NCBI GenBank assembly: GCA_002503705.1
Contig: DASH01000036.1
Span: 1-42,420 of the forward strand
Source: Candidatus Woesearchaeota archaeon UBA153
GTDB taxonomy: Archaea > Nanobdellota > Nanobdellia > Woesearchaeales > UBA525
Reading direction: 5' to 3'
DNA: 42,420 nucleotides
Shown: one piece after another, positions 1 through 7,311 of the stretch
How the letters are laid out: every line of letters begins with the position of its first letter
How positions within the stretch are numbered: position 1 is the stretch's first letter
Position numbers and translations under genes: made by a program
The notes under the pieces: generated by a model
Database searches by the model: none
Told to the model about the DNA's origin: nothing
The model's input: only the letters and a program-made list of their open reading frames with translations

Positions 1-1
1 C

Positions 2-214
2 AATTTCTCGACGCTGCAATGCCGCAGCGCAGCGAAGATGGACGTGCACTTCGTGCTCGTCCAAATCACGCACTGGTGCGCGCAGCGTCGAGGAAGCATC
101 AGCAAGACCATCAGACGAATCCGCGACTCCGTCGAAGAAGTCACGTCATATATAAATGAAAACACGCTATTCAAAGAATTCCTCGACGAATTGAGCGCGA
201 GGTGTCAAACATGA
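2..214 (+). CDS. 3' end of an unidentified gene cut by the window edge, possibly a transposase
   Basis: An open frame runs from the window edge to TGA at 212-214 and encodes 70 residues ending in Arg-Cys-Gln-Thr. The composition is protein-like and basic, with RRIRD-type stretches and a helical, acidic tail (EEVTSYINEN, LFKEFLDEL). The upstream part is missing, so no family can be assigned. The last codons, the stop and three bases beyond are repeated exactly in inverted orientation at the far end of the window, where another minus-strand frame also ends in RCQT. Two genes with the same end, at both borders, suggest copies of a repeated element such as an insertion sequence. The transposase reading rests on this repeat, not on a recognised motif. 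Confidence 0.45.
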   Translation, partial: NFSTLQCRSAAKMDVHFVLVQITHWCAQRRGSISKTIRRIRDSVEEVTSYINENTLFKEFLDELSARCQT

Positions 215-216
215 GT
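199..216 (+). repeat. 18-bp terminal inverted repeat, left copy
   Basis: The 18 bases at 199-216 are the exact reverse complement of 42396-42413; the match stops at both flanks. Each copy covers the last codons and the TGA stop of a gene truncated by the window border. A chance 18-bp match in 42 kb is unlikely, and its position at both extreme ends makes chance less likely still. It may be the end of an insertion sequence, or the reason an assembly broke here. Confidence 0.7.
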
Positions 217-226
217 TGAAGAAAGA

Positions 227-236
227 TTTTTATATG
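227..236 (+). promoter_or_regulatory. TATA-box promoter of the 380-aa gene
   Basis: The T-rich TTTTTATATG sequence is centred about 26 bases upstream of the ATG at 257. Archaeal transcription starts about 25-27 bases after the TATA centre, so the mRNA would start at or next to the start codon. This favours ATG 257 over GTG 248. Confidence 0.65.
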
Positions 237-256
237 CAGGCTCTTCGGTGACGAGA

Positions 257-1399
257 ATGGGCCTCTTCCACAAGTCGCTGAATGAACGGCTCGCTACGTA
301 CTCAACCGAGATAGAAAAGCTCGGCGTCGTCCCCAAAGACTGGTTCTGGGGCCGGGGCAAGCTCCGCAAACTGGACGCCCTCAACAAGCGCGTCATCGAG
401 GATTTGAGATTCTACCACAGCGTCAACCCGGAGAAAGGGAATGATTATGAGCGAGTGCAAGCGGTCATCCCGCTCCTGAAAGAGCTCGAGAAAGACGTCC
501 AACTCATGCTGAAAGAGCATCGCTCCGCGGCCGACATCCAAGAACGCGAAGCCAAAGCGGCCAATTTCCTCCTCAAGGAGATCGCGCAGATCCTGCAGTC
601 GTTCCAAGCGGAAGTGAAGAAGAACACGGCACGCGCGAACAAGGTTGCGCTCGCCATCGACCAGCTCACGCAGTACCTGCGCATCGCGGTGCCGGAAGCG
701 GCGGCCCGCTACGAGTTATTGCCGCGACGCATCGAGATGAAAGAAGGTGCTGAGAAGGGCTACTGCCGACCCTTCAACGCGTATCCACTCTATGAGATCT
801 ACGTCCAGCCGAAAGGCGAACCGGACAAAGCGCTCCTCTGGACGGAGTTCGGACGGGAAAGTCTCGACCCGGTGTCGCTCAAGAATGTCTTCACGGACCT
901 CTCCATCATCCATCTCGGAGAATCGCTGATTTCGCACATCGACGAGCGAGAGCAACGCCACGGATTTACCGGACCAGACATCAACTCTCGGTTCTATGAC
1001 CACATCAAAGAACTCAAAGAGCTCGGCTTCGAGCCGCTGTTATGGGAGTATTACGGGTCTCTAGGCAATCACGGCATGGACCGCCTCGGCGTGCGGGGAG
1101 ATTCGAACCTGCAAGGAGAGGAGGTGGCCTCCTTGGAGGTGTGGAAACGACTCACCCCCCTCCACACCTACTTCTTCCGAGAACTGAAGACGGTGTACCA
1201 GAAGAACGCGAACCATCCTGCCGTGGACAAGATGCGCGACTCCATCAGGCGGCTGTATGACGACCTCAACGCGATGCTCGAAGCGGGACGGCCCTACACG
1301 ACCGTCCAGAAAACAGAAGCGGCTTTCCTGCAGAAGTTCCTCGGTGAACTCAGAACATTCTACGCAGAAGAAACATCATCCCCAGCCAAAGCTTTTTAA
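257..1399 (+). CDS. Hypothetical 380-aa cytoplasmic protein
   Basis: The family is not recognised. The first 160 residues are strongly helical and charged, with coiled-coil character (LLKELEKDVQLMLKEH and REAKAANFLLKEIAQILQSF). The second half is richer in aromatic residues (PLLWEYYGSLGNHGMDRLGV, LHTYFFRELKTVYQ) and may be a globular domain. There is no signal peptide or membrane helix. ATG 257 is preferred to GTG 248 because it lies at the transcription start predicted from the TATA box. The gene is alone in its unit: the next gene has its own TATA box overlapping this gene's stop codon. Confidence 0.75.
   Translation: MGLFHKSLNERLATYSTEIEKLGVVPKDWFWGRGKLRKLDALNKRVIEDLRFYHSVNPEKGNDYERVQAVIPLLKELEKDVQLMLKEHRSAADIQEREAKAANFLLKEIAQILQSFQAEVKKNTARANKVALAIDQLTQYLRIAVPEAAARYELLPRRIEMKEGAEKGYCRPFNAYPLYEIYVQPKGEPDKALLWTEFGRESLDPVSLKNVFTDLSIIHLGESLISHIDEREQRHGFTGPDINSRFYDHIKELKELGFEPLLWEYYGSLGNHGMDRLGVRGDSNLQGEEVASLEVWKRLTPLHTYFFRELKTVYQKNANHPAVDKMRDSIRRLYDDLNAMLEAGRPYTTVQKTEAAFLQKFLGELRTFYAEETSSPAKAF
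1390..1399 (+). promoter_or_regulatory. TATA box for the reductase operon, overlapping the upstream stop codon
   Basis: CTTTTTAAAG includes the TAA of the preceding gene. The predicted start near 1416-1420 leaves a leader of about 28 bases. A purine-rich GAGGGGG element lies about 8 bases upstream of ATG 1447, so this mRNA would use a ribosome binding site. Confidence 0.55.
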
Positions 1400-1446
1400 A
1401 GCTCTTCTCGTTTGCTGAGAGCGGCAGGCAGAGGGGGTTTTGTTGC

Positions 1447-3615
1447 ATGGCCGGCGCGTTCGTTCTGGAGAAGGTGAAGAAGCGTGACGGCAGGCTCGTC
1501 CCGTACAGTCGGGAGAAGATTGAACGCGTCTTGCAGCTCGCCGGCCAAGCGTGCGAAACCGAGCTGCCCGTCAGCCAGCTCGCGGAAGCCGTCGAGAAGA
1601 AGCTCTTGAAGGCGCACAGCAAGGCGAGCGGTCAGCGCACGCCCGACGTGGAAGAAGTCCAGGACCTCGTCGAGGAGGCGTTGATGGAGGCGGGCCACCA
1701 CCGCGTCGCGCGCCACTACATCTTGTACCGCGAACAACGCGCCGCCGAGCGCGACGCGAAGAGCGCGCTCATCGGGAAGAAGATCGTGACTGATTTGAGC
1801 GTGAACGCGGTGAAGCTCTTGCGCGAACGCTACTTGTTGCGCGACGAGCAGCGCGGCTGGTTCGAGAGTCCTGACGAGATGTTCGACCGCGTCGCGGAAG
1901 CGGTCAGTTTGGCGGAGAAGAAGTACGGCGCTGACGAGGCCGAGCAACGGCGGTGGCGGAATCGTTTCAAGCGCGTCATGCGTGACTTGGACTTTTTGCC
2001 GAACAGTCCCGCGTTGATGAACGCGGGCACGCACGGTCAGCAGCTCGCGAGCAGCATCGCCATCCCGCTCGATGACGATTTGGACGCGATTTATCGCGGC
2101 TTGTACGACGCTGCGCGGATGCAGCAAGTCGGGTGCGGCACCGGCTTCAACTTCAGCCCGCTCCGACGGAAAGGAGCGCCGGTGAAGAGCTTGAAGGGCG
2201 TCGCTTCCGGTCCGTTGACGTTCTTGCGGTTGTTCAGCGAGTCGGCTCGCGTCGTGAAGCAAGCCGGCCGGCGTCAAGGGGGGAACATCGCGATTCTCGA
2301 CGTGACGCATCCGGACGTGCTCGAGTTCGTCTCGGCGAAGTCGAAGGGCACGCTGGACAATTTCAACCTGAGCGTCTTGCTGAGCGACGAGTTCATGCAC
2401 GCCGCCATCGCGGACAAGGAGTACTCGTTGCGGGACCCGGGCACGAAAGAGGTCACGGGGAGGGTGAACGCGAAGCAAGTCTTCGACTTGATCGTCGCCT
2501 CCGCGTGGAACCACGCCGACCCCGGCGTCTTGTTCAAGGACGCGATGAACAAGAGCAACCCGGTTCCCGGCCACCCGCTCGTGGCGACGAGCTCGTGCGC
2601 GGAATTCCTGCTGAGCGGGTACGAGCAAGGGTTCCTGGGAAACGTGAATCTCGCGAACTTCGCGACCGACGACCAGCAAGTCGACTGGAAGCGGTTGAAA
2701 GAGGTCGTCGGCATCGCGGTCAGGTTCCTCGATGACGTCATCGACGTCTCGCACTATCCTATCAAGCGCGCGAAGACGGTGACGTGGCGCCACCGCAAGA
2801 TCGGCGTCGGCGTCATGGGCTTGGCGCACCTGCTCGTCCAGCTCCGCGTCCCGTACGACAGCGACGAGGGCGTCGCGATGACGAGCGCGGTCCTCAAGGC
2901 GGTGCGGGAGGCGGCGGATGAGGCGAGCGAAGAGTTGGGGAAGCACCGCGGACCGTATCCGGATTGGCGCCGCAGCGTGGACAGCGTGAAGAGCAAAGAG
3001 TACGACGCGGCTCGCGGCGAGCACAAGTACCGGAACGCGACGCGCCTGGCGGTCAGCCCGACGGGGAGCACGAGCATGATCGCGGACACCAGTTCGGGAA
3101 TCGAGCCGTTGTTCAGCGTCAGCTACGTGAAGAAAGTCCTCGGCGGCCAAGAGTTCTACTACGTCGACCCGTTCTTGAAGCGCCGCCTTGAAGAGCTGAA
3201 CGTGTACAGCGACGAGCTCGTCGAGCGGATCGCGAGCTTCGGATTGCAAGACGTGAAGGAGGTCCCGGACGAGGTGAAGCGCGTCTTCGTGACGACGCAC
3301 GACATCGCGCCCGAGTGGCACGTGCGGGTGCAGGCGGCGGTGCAGGCGCACGTGGACAACGCGGTCTCGAAGACGGTGAACCTGCCCGCGGACGCGACGC
3401 TCCTCGACGTGGAGAACGTCTTCTTCCTCGCGTGGAAGCTCAAGTGCAAAGGGTGCACGGTCTATCGTGATGGGAGCGTGGGCGAGCAAGTCCTGACGAG
3501 CACGACGTTGCGGCGCGCGGCGCAGAAGACGGGCGCGAAACGCTCGGTGCGCGAGGAGCTGAAAGTCTTGACGACGAACAAGAGTCTCGCCGAGTTCACG
3601 GAACGGGGGAGTTGA
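1447..3615 (+). CDS. nrdJ: Adenosylcobalamin-dependent (class II) ribonucleotide reductase, lacking redox cysteines
   Basis: This is a class II reductase homologue of 722 residues: N-terminal ATP cone (about 5-95), then the barrel domain with NSPALMNAGT (186-195), GTGFNFSPLR (231-240), PTGSTSMIADTSSGIEP (538-554) and a late KGCTVYRDGS. The family makes deoxyribonucleotides with a cobalamin-generated thiyl radical. The radical cysteine is C384 (SSCAE). Alignment from memory with ordinary class II enzymes shows coherent losses: the first redox cysteine (SACFVLP in relatives) is S203, its partner (ESCNLGS) is G395, the catalytic Asn of NPCGE is S382, and the C-terminal cysteine pair is absent. 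C230 in GCGTG is an added cysteine. Otherwise the protein is full length and well conserved, so decay is unlikely. It abuts the cobalamin adenosyltransferase gene, which fits cofactor supply. Activity with an unusual reductant, or a different reaction, are both open. Confidence 0.9.
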   Translation: MAGAFVLEKVKKRDGRLVPYSREKIERVLQLAGQACETELPVSQLAEAVEKKLLKAHSKASGQRTPDVEEVQDLVEEALMEAGHHRVARHYILYREQRAAERDAKSALIGKKIVTDLSVNAVKLLRERYLLRDEQRGWFESPDEMFDRVAEAVSLAEKKYGADEAEQRRWRNRFKRVMRDLDFLPNSPALMNAGTHGQQLASSIAIPLDDDLDAIYRGLYDAARMQQVGCGTGFNFSPLRRKGAPVKSLKGVASGPLTFLRLFSESARVVKQAGRRQGGNIAILDVTHPDVLEFVSAKSKGTLDNFNLSVLLSDEFMHAAIADKEYSLRDPGTKEVTGRVNAKQVFDLIVASAWNHADPGVLFKDAMNKSNPVPGHPLVATSSCAEFLLSGYEQGFLGNVNLANFATDDQQVDWKRLKEVVGIAVRFLDDVIDVSHYPIKRAKTVTWRHRKIGVGVMGLAHLLVQLRVPYDSDEGVAMTSAVLKAVREAADEASEELGKHRGPYPDWRRSVDSVKSKEYDAARGEHKYRNATRLAVSPTGSTSMIADTSSGIEPLFSVSYVKKVLGGQEFYYVDPFLKRRLEELNVYSDELVERIASFGLQDVKEVPDEVKRVFVTTHDIAPEWHVRVQAAVQAHVDNAVSKTVNLPADATLLDVENVFFLAWKLKCKGCTVYRDGSVGEQVLTSTTLRRAAQKTGAKRSVREELKVLTTNKSLAEFTERGS

Positions 3616-4254
3616 ATGAAACGCGGTCTCGTCCACGTGTACATCGGCGACGGCAAGGGGAAGACGACCGCCGCGATCGGGTTGGCGTTGCGGGCAGTCG
3701 GACAGAACATCCTTGTCGCCATGGTCCAGTTCATGAAAGGCGGACGCTATACGGGCGAGGTCTTGGCGGCGGAGCGGTTCTTGAGCGGACGGTTGACGAT
3801 CAAGCAGTTCGGCCGCGGGTGCATCCGCGAGGACAAGCAGTTGAAGATCGCCGAGTTCGACGACGACAAGTACTTGAAGATCGAGCCGATGCGCGTGCGG
3901 GACGACGAGCCGTGCGGCTCCTGCAGGTATTGTTTCGTGAATGACTCGAAACAGAAGATTTTTTGCGAGGACGCGTACAGCTACGCGAAGAAAATCTTGG
4001 AGAACGGCGACCACGGCGTGGTCATCCTGGACGAGCTCGTCTACGCGGTCACGTACGGCATGCTCCCCCTCGAGAAAGCGTTGGCGCTCATCGATTCGAA
4101 GCCGGAGCACGTCGAGCTCGTCGTGACGGGCGGCGCGTGGAAAGGCGAGGTGCCGCCGGAATTCCTCGAGCGCGCGGACTTGGTCACGGAGATGAAGAAG
4201 CGCAAGCACTACTACGAAGACGGCGTCCTCGCGAGGAGAGGCGTCGAGTATTGA
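3616..4254 (+). CDS. cobO: Cob(I)alamin adenosyltransferase, CobO/BtuR type, with a cysteine-rich insert
   Basis: The 212-residue protein starts with a strand and the P-loop GDGKGKTT (11-18), followed by AIGLALRAVG and VQFMKGG, and carries VVILDEL in its second half, all typical of the CobA/CobO/BtuR ATP:corrinoid adenosyltransferases. These transfer the adenosyl group of ATP to cob(I)alamin or its precursors. The start codon directly follows the stop of the reductase gene, with GGGGGAG as a binding site inside its end, so the two are co-translated and the product probably supplies adenosylcobalamin to the reductase. Residues 95-120 contain C100, C103, C106 and C117 (CX2CX2CX10C), which I do not recall as typical of the family and which could bind zinc or an iron-sulphur cluster. 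Confidence 0.9.
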   Translation: MKRGLVHVYIGDGKGKTTAAIGLALRAVGQNILVAMVQFMKGGRYTGEVLAAERFLSGRLTIKQFGRGCIREDKQLKIAEFDDDKYLKIEPMRVRDDEPCGSCRYCFVNDSKQKIFCEDAYSYAKKILENGDHGVVILDELVYAVTYGMLPLEKALALIDSKPEHVELVVTGGAWKGEVPPEFLERADLVTEMKKRKHYYEDGVLARRGVEY

Positions 4255-4284
4255 GAAGACACGCGTGCCGCCTTGGAACCGTTG

Positions 4285-4440
4285 CTGGCGGCGAGCACGA
4301 CGAGCGGCTGCGAGTCGTTGTCGCGAGCCGCCAGAGATTGCCCGGACTGGAAGGAGGGCAAGGCTCCGCAGCACGCGTCCAATCAAGCCCTGGTGAGGAG
4401 GTCACTTCGACCGCGAGGGAGAAGTTCCGAATCAGTGGGG
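4285..4440 (+). ncRNA. GC-rich structured intergenic RNA region, identity unknown
   Basis: Three hairpins follow one another. The first pairs 4285-4292 with 4327-4334 (8 bp, perfect) and contains a further ACGAC/GTCGT stem. The second pairs 4336-4339 and 4344-4347 with 4377-4384, with an inner GGAG/CTCC stem. The third pairs 4388-4391 with 4416-4419 around GGTC-ACTTC-GACC (4400-4412). No protein-coding frame is convincing. The region lies between the adenosyltransferase stop and a C/D guide RNA on the same strand, so it may be a processed 3' segment or an independent RNA. RNase P RNA and SRP RNA signatures were looked for and not seen. Confidence 0.45.
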
Positions 4441-4441
4441 C

Positions 4442-4508
4442 GCGGCCCCGATGATGAGGTTATTCCCCGTCTGACGTCGTGATGACTGGAGTAACTGCTG
4501 AGGGGCGC
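4442..4508 (+). ncRNA. C/D box guide sRNA (2'-O-methylation guide)
   Basis: All four boxes are present in order: box C ATGATGA (4451-4457), a 13-base guide (4458-4470), box D' CTGA (4471-4474), a 4-base spacer, box C' GTGATGA (4479-4485), a 12-base guide (4486-4497) and box D CTGA (4498-4501). The ends pair through a GC-rich terminal stem (GCGGCCCC with GGGGCGC), and a T-rich stretch follows. Spacings match archaeal C/D sRNAs, which bind L7Ae, Nop5 and fibrillarin and direct methylation five bases upstream of box D or D'. The targets would be complementary to the two guides; I could not identify them. No own TATA box is visible, so it may be processed from the transcript of the upstream genes. 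Confidence 0.85.
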
Positions 4509-4615
4509 TTTCTTCTCGTCGTTTCGTAGTTATGCTAAAAAATGTCATAGTTAAACGAAAAACTCGCACTCATAACGGAGGAGAAATAATAACGAAAGAA
4601 AAACGAACAATAACG

Positions 4616-4637
4616 AAGAGGAAAAGAAAAAACTCTT
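4616..4637 (-). terminator. T-rich terminator after the parvulin gene
   Basis: Directly beyond the stop codon on the minus strand the RNA would carry two uridine runs (AGTTTTTTCTTTTCC), as in archaeal intrinsic termination. The rest of 4509-4615 is AT-rich and holds no convincing gene. Confidence 0.5.
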
Positions 4638-6212
4638 TTATCCGAGCGCGCACCCGCTCTTCGCGGCGAGCTGCTCGAGCGTCTGGCCGCCGTACGCGAG
4701 CGTGCCGTCAATCCTCCACGCGGGGAAGAACTCGACGCCGGCGCACGTCGCGCCGCCGTTCGTGCAGTCGATGACCGTCAACGCGCTCGCGTCGCCACCG
4801 AACTTCTTCGGCTCGTCGAGCGACGACGGAGCATCGGCGGACGTGTAGAGGACAACCCCTTTGCTCGTCAAACATTCCGCGAGCGACGAGGAGATGGTGA
4901 CTGTGGTCGTGACCGCGTGCTCACCCGGACTCTCCACCGACACCTCGACGAGCGCTGGCGCCGCGGCGTCCGCCGCCTCCAGGAACGAGTCGACCTCCTC
5001 CTCGACAGGCTGCACGAGCCGGTTCTCGATGACCGCGCCCGCGTTGAGCTGGTCGATGAAGAGCTTGTACGCGAGAAGCCGCTTCTGCGAGAGGAGGTAC
5101 TCCTTGATCTGCGCCGCCGCTTGGTCGAACGACACGACCGTTCCCGGAATCGCCTCCAACTTCTCGATGACGTGGTAGCCGAACGACGTCTTGACGACGC
5201 GCACCGCGCCATCCTGCATGCTGAACGACGCGTCCTCGAACTCCTTCACCATGAAGCCGCGACCGAACGTGTACTCACCGCACGAGGCCTTGCTCCCCGC
5301 GTCGTCAGAGTACTCGTCGACGAGCGCGCAGAAATCAGCGCCGTCCTGGAGTTTCGAGAGCGCTTCCCCGGCGAGCGCGTTCGCCTCGGCGTCCGTCTGC
5401 TCGGGCGGCGCGACGGCGAGGAGGAGGTGACGGACGCGCACCTGCTCGTCCATGGTGAATTGGACCGTGTTCTCGTCGTAATAGTTCCGCGCCTCCTTCT
5501 CCGAGACGTTCACGCTCTTATCGACCGTCTCGGCGAACACCTTTGAGATGGTGAGCTGGCGCGTGAGGAGCGCTCGCAAGTCCTTCTTGTCGAGGCCGAG
5601 GAGGCCGATGTTCACGAGCAACTGCTCCTCCGTCAAGCCGCCGTTCACGAGCAACGCCTGGTACGCCTCGTCAATCTCGGCGTCCGTGGCGGTGAGGCCG
5701 CGCGCAGCCCCTTCTTGCAGGATGAGCTCTTCGTTGATCATCTCCTGGAGGACTTGCTCGTCCGAAAGGGCGGCGCGGTATTGCTCCGGAAGGAGGCCGA
5801 TCTGGTCGTCAAGGTCTTCGCGCGTGATACTCTTCCCGTTCACGACAGCGACGACTTCCGATTTCGCCTCGCGGAGCTCGTCGTTCACCGCGCGGATGTC
5901 CGCTTCAAAACCAGGGTAGCGCGCGCCGAGCTCGCGAAGCGTGTACTCGCCGCTCGTGAAGTCCGCCGCCAAGTCCGGCGCCAAGAGTTGAGAGATGTTG
6001 CGCGCCGTGAAAGCGTCCAGCACGGTCTTGTACGACGCCGCGACAGGCATCGAGTTCATCGCGGCGAACTCTTTCCCGAGCGCGACGAGAAAAACGATGA
6101 TGAGGAAGACGGCGAAGAGGGTCGGGATGAGTTGGAAACGACACGGGGCCGCTCTCGTAGGCGCTTTCGCGCTTCGTTGCTGAACAGGACGTGCTTTTGC
6201 TCTTCGTGCCAC
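4638..6212 (-). CDS. Membrane-anchored parvulin-type peptidyl-prolyl isomerase with a degenerate thioredoxin-like tail
   Basis: This 524-residue protein has a basic N-terminus, one membrane helix (27-46), a SurA/PrsA-like chaperone region (about 115-250: VVNGKSITREDLDDQI, EEQL, EKEARNYYDEN), a parvulin domain (257-353: VRVRHLLLAV to FGYHVIEKLEA) and a C-terminal thioredoxin-like domain (444-524). The parvulin domain isomerises prolyl bonds; the topology puts it outside the cell, where it could help fold the many exported proteins of the locus. The tail resembles the thioredoxin domain fused to some VKOR proteins (VIDCTN, FFPAWRIDG, LAAKSGC), but the CxxC site reads ADAPSS (459-464), so it cannot do dithiol chemistry there. 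GTG 6212 is chosen because GAGGTGG lies about 8 bases upstream and it lies downstream of the TATA box; a longer frame would need an upstream start inside the promoter. Confidence 0.85.
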   Translation of the reverse strand: MARRAKARPVQQRSAKAPTRAAPCRFQLIPTLFAVFLIIVFLVALGKEFAAMNSMPVAASYKTVLDAFTARNISQLLAPDLAADFTSGEYTLRELGARYPGFEADIRAVNDELREAKSEVVAVVNGKSITREDLDDQIGLLPEQYRAALSDEQVLQEMINEELILQEGAARGLTATDAEIDEAYQALLVNGGLTEEQLLVNIGLLGLDKKDLRALLTRQLTISKVFAETVDKSVNVSEKEARNYYDENTVQFTMDEQVRVRHLLLAVAPPEQTDAEANALAGEALSKLQDGADFCALVDEYSDDAGSKASCGEYTFGRGFMVKEFEDASFSMQDGAVRVVKTSFGYHVIEKLEAIPGTVVSFDQAAAQIKEYLLSQKRLLAYKLFIDQLNAGAVIENRLVQPVEEEVDSFLEAADAAAPALVEVSVESPGEHAVTTTVTISSSLAECLTSKGVVLYTSADAPSSLDEPKKFGGDASALTVIDCTNGGATCAGVEFFPAWRIDGTLAYGGQTLEQLAAKSGCALG

Positions 6213-6267
6213 AATGGACCACCTCGCGGAACTCCCCCCACCTCTCGTCGAGGACGAGCCGCAACAG

Positions 6268-6279
6268 CCTATAAAAAGG
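6268..6279 (-). promoter_or_regulatory. TATA-box promoter of the parvulin gene
   Basis: On the minus strand the sequence is AACCTTTTTATAGG, the same AACCTTTTTATA core as upstream of the RPA gene. The predicted start is near 6248, giving a leader of about 36 bases with a ribosome binding site. Read on the plus strand it is also TATA-like (CCTATAAAAAGG), so it could serve the RNA at 6358-6507. Confidence 0.55.
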
Positions 6280-6357
6280 TTGTGGTCGCTCCGCGAGAGT
6301 AGAGACTTCCGACATTTCGACGACAAATCCGTCGTGGACGCCCGCCATGAGCGGAAC

Positions 6358-6507
6358 GCCAGGCCGTCGCGAGACGGGTACGTTGCTGGCGCGGCAAAAG
6401 TTCATAGTCGTAGTTCCGGAGAGTACAGACGTACTGACGAGAACTTTGACGAGGAAACCCGTGCCGCGCCAGCACCGACCAGGCAAGGCCTGGCAGAGGC
6501 CTGTCGG
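6358..6507 (+). ncRNA. Structured RNA family A, copy 1
   Basis: The region contains CCGTC-GCGA-GACGG (6364-6377), a stem closed by a GNRA tetraloop, then an 11-bp perfect stem GCTGGCGCGGC (6385-6395) with GCCGCGCCAGC (6463-6473). Inside are an AAAGTTC/GAACTTT stem and an AGTAC/GTACT hairpin. A hairpin CCGAC...GTCGG follows (6475-6507). The first two elements recur on the minus strand at 10608-10744, with the tetraloop GCGA changed to GTGA (still GNRA) and one T-A pair changed to T-G. Conserved loop bases include CAAAA and CATAGT just after the long stem and GACGAGAAC before its return. It lies upstream of radB on the same strand; an independent RNA or a leader are both possible. Confidence 0.6.
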
Positions 6508-6543
6508 CTCTCAACGGAGGCCTTCCGGCGTTGCAAGGCGAAA

Positions 6544-6553
6544 ACATAAAAGG
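6544..6553 (+). promoter_or_regulatory. TATA-box promoter of radB
   Basis: ACATAAAAGG is centred 28 bases upstream of ATG 6576, predicting transcription start at about 6574 and a leaderless mRNA. The GGAGGT at 6551-6556 is therefore upstream of the transcript and not a ribosome binding site. Confidence 0.6.
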
Positions 6554-6575
6554 AGGTCTCGGCTTCTCGTCTCGC

Positions 6576-7304
6576 ATGGAGACGCGGATCGGAACGGGCT
6601 GCGAGGCGATGGACTGGCTCCTCGAGGGGGGCTATGAGAAGGACGTCCTGACGACGGTCTACGGCGCTCCCGGCGTGGGGAAGACGAACTTCCTGCTGTT
6701 AGCGTTAGCGAACAGCGCCGCGCTCGCGAAGAAGAAAGTCGTGTACATCGATACCGAGGGTAATTTTTCTCTTGCGCGGTTCAAGCAAGTCTGTCCTGAC
6801 TACGAAGACGTGCTGAAAAGGGTCGTGTTCCTGCGGCCAACGACGTTCGAGGAACAACGGGCAGCGTTCGACAAGCTACGCAAGATCGTCACGGAGAAGG
6901 TCGGCGCGATCATGCTCGACGGCGCCGCGATGCTGTACCGCCTCGAGTTGGGGAAGACGAAGGACGTGTACAGCGTGAACCGCGAACTCGGCATCCAATT
7001 GAGCATGCTCACGGAGATTGCGCGCAAGCAGCAGATTCCGGTGCTCGTGACGAACCAAGTGTACGCCGACATCGACTCCGGCGAGAACGGGCGCACGAAG
7101 ATGGTCGGCGGCGACATCTTACGCTACGCGTCCAAGTGTTTGATTGAAGTGAAAAGACTTGCGGGCGACAAGCGCGTCGCGATCTTACGGAAGCACCGCT
7201 CGCTGCCCGAGAAGCACGTGTTCTTCAAGATTACTGATTCGGGCGTCGAACAGATTGAGGATTTGAGTGAGAAAGGGAAAAGTTCAACGCGCGAAGAGCC
7301 GTGA
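6576..7304 (+). CDS. radB: RadB, archaeal RecA-family recombination protein
   Basis: The 242-residue protein is a stand-alone RecA-fold ATPase without the N-terminal helix-hairpin-helix domain of RadA. The P-loop is GAPGVGKT (30-37), VVYIDTEGNFS follows, the Walker B region is AIMLDGAAMLYR and a late VLVTNQVYADID segment is typical of RadA/RadB. RadB is a RadA paralogue thought to modulate recombination rather than drive strand exchange. ATG 6576 is chosen because the TATA box places transcription start two bases upstream; an upstream in-frame ATG at 6531 lies before the promoter. RadA and RPA genes lie elsewhere in this window in separate units. Confidence 0.92.
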   Translation: METRIGTGCEAMDWLLEGGYEKDVLTTVYGAPGVGKTNFLLLALANSAALAKKKVVYIDTEGNFSLARFKQVCPDYEDVLKRVVFLRPTTFEEQRAAFDKLRKIVTEKVGAIMLDGAAMLYRLELGKTKDVYSVNRELGIQLSMLTEIARKQQIPVLVTNQVYADIDSGENGRTKMVGGDILRYASKCLIEVKRLAGDKRVAILRKHRSLPEKHVFFKITDSGVEQIEDLSEKGKSSTREEP

Positions 7305-7311
7305 AAACGTC

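Noticed and set aside
1396..4386. Very long open frame (996 codons) on the minus strand opposite the reductase
   Set aside because: It is antisense to two well-recognised genes, is rich in Arg, Ala and Leu as expected from a GC-rich shadow frame, and has no promoter or recognisable motif.
4255..4510. RNase P RNA or SRP RNA in the structured spacer
   Set aside because: The conserved RNase P segments and the SRP helix 8 loop were looked for and not found.
4532..4774. Short plus-strand frame beginning in the AT-rich spacer
   Set aside because: Its composition is extremely Lys/Arg-rich, and half of it lies opposite the parvulin gene; the AT-rich part is better explained as terminator sequence.
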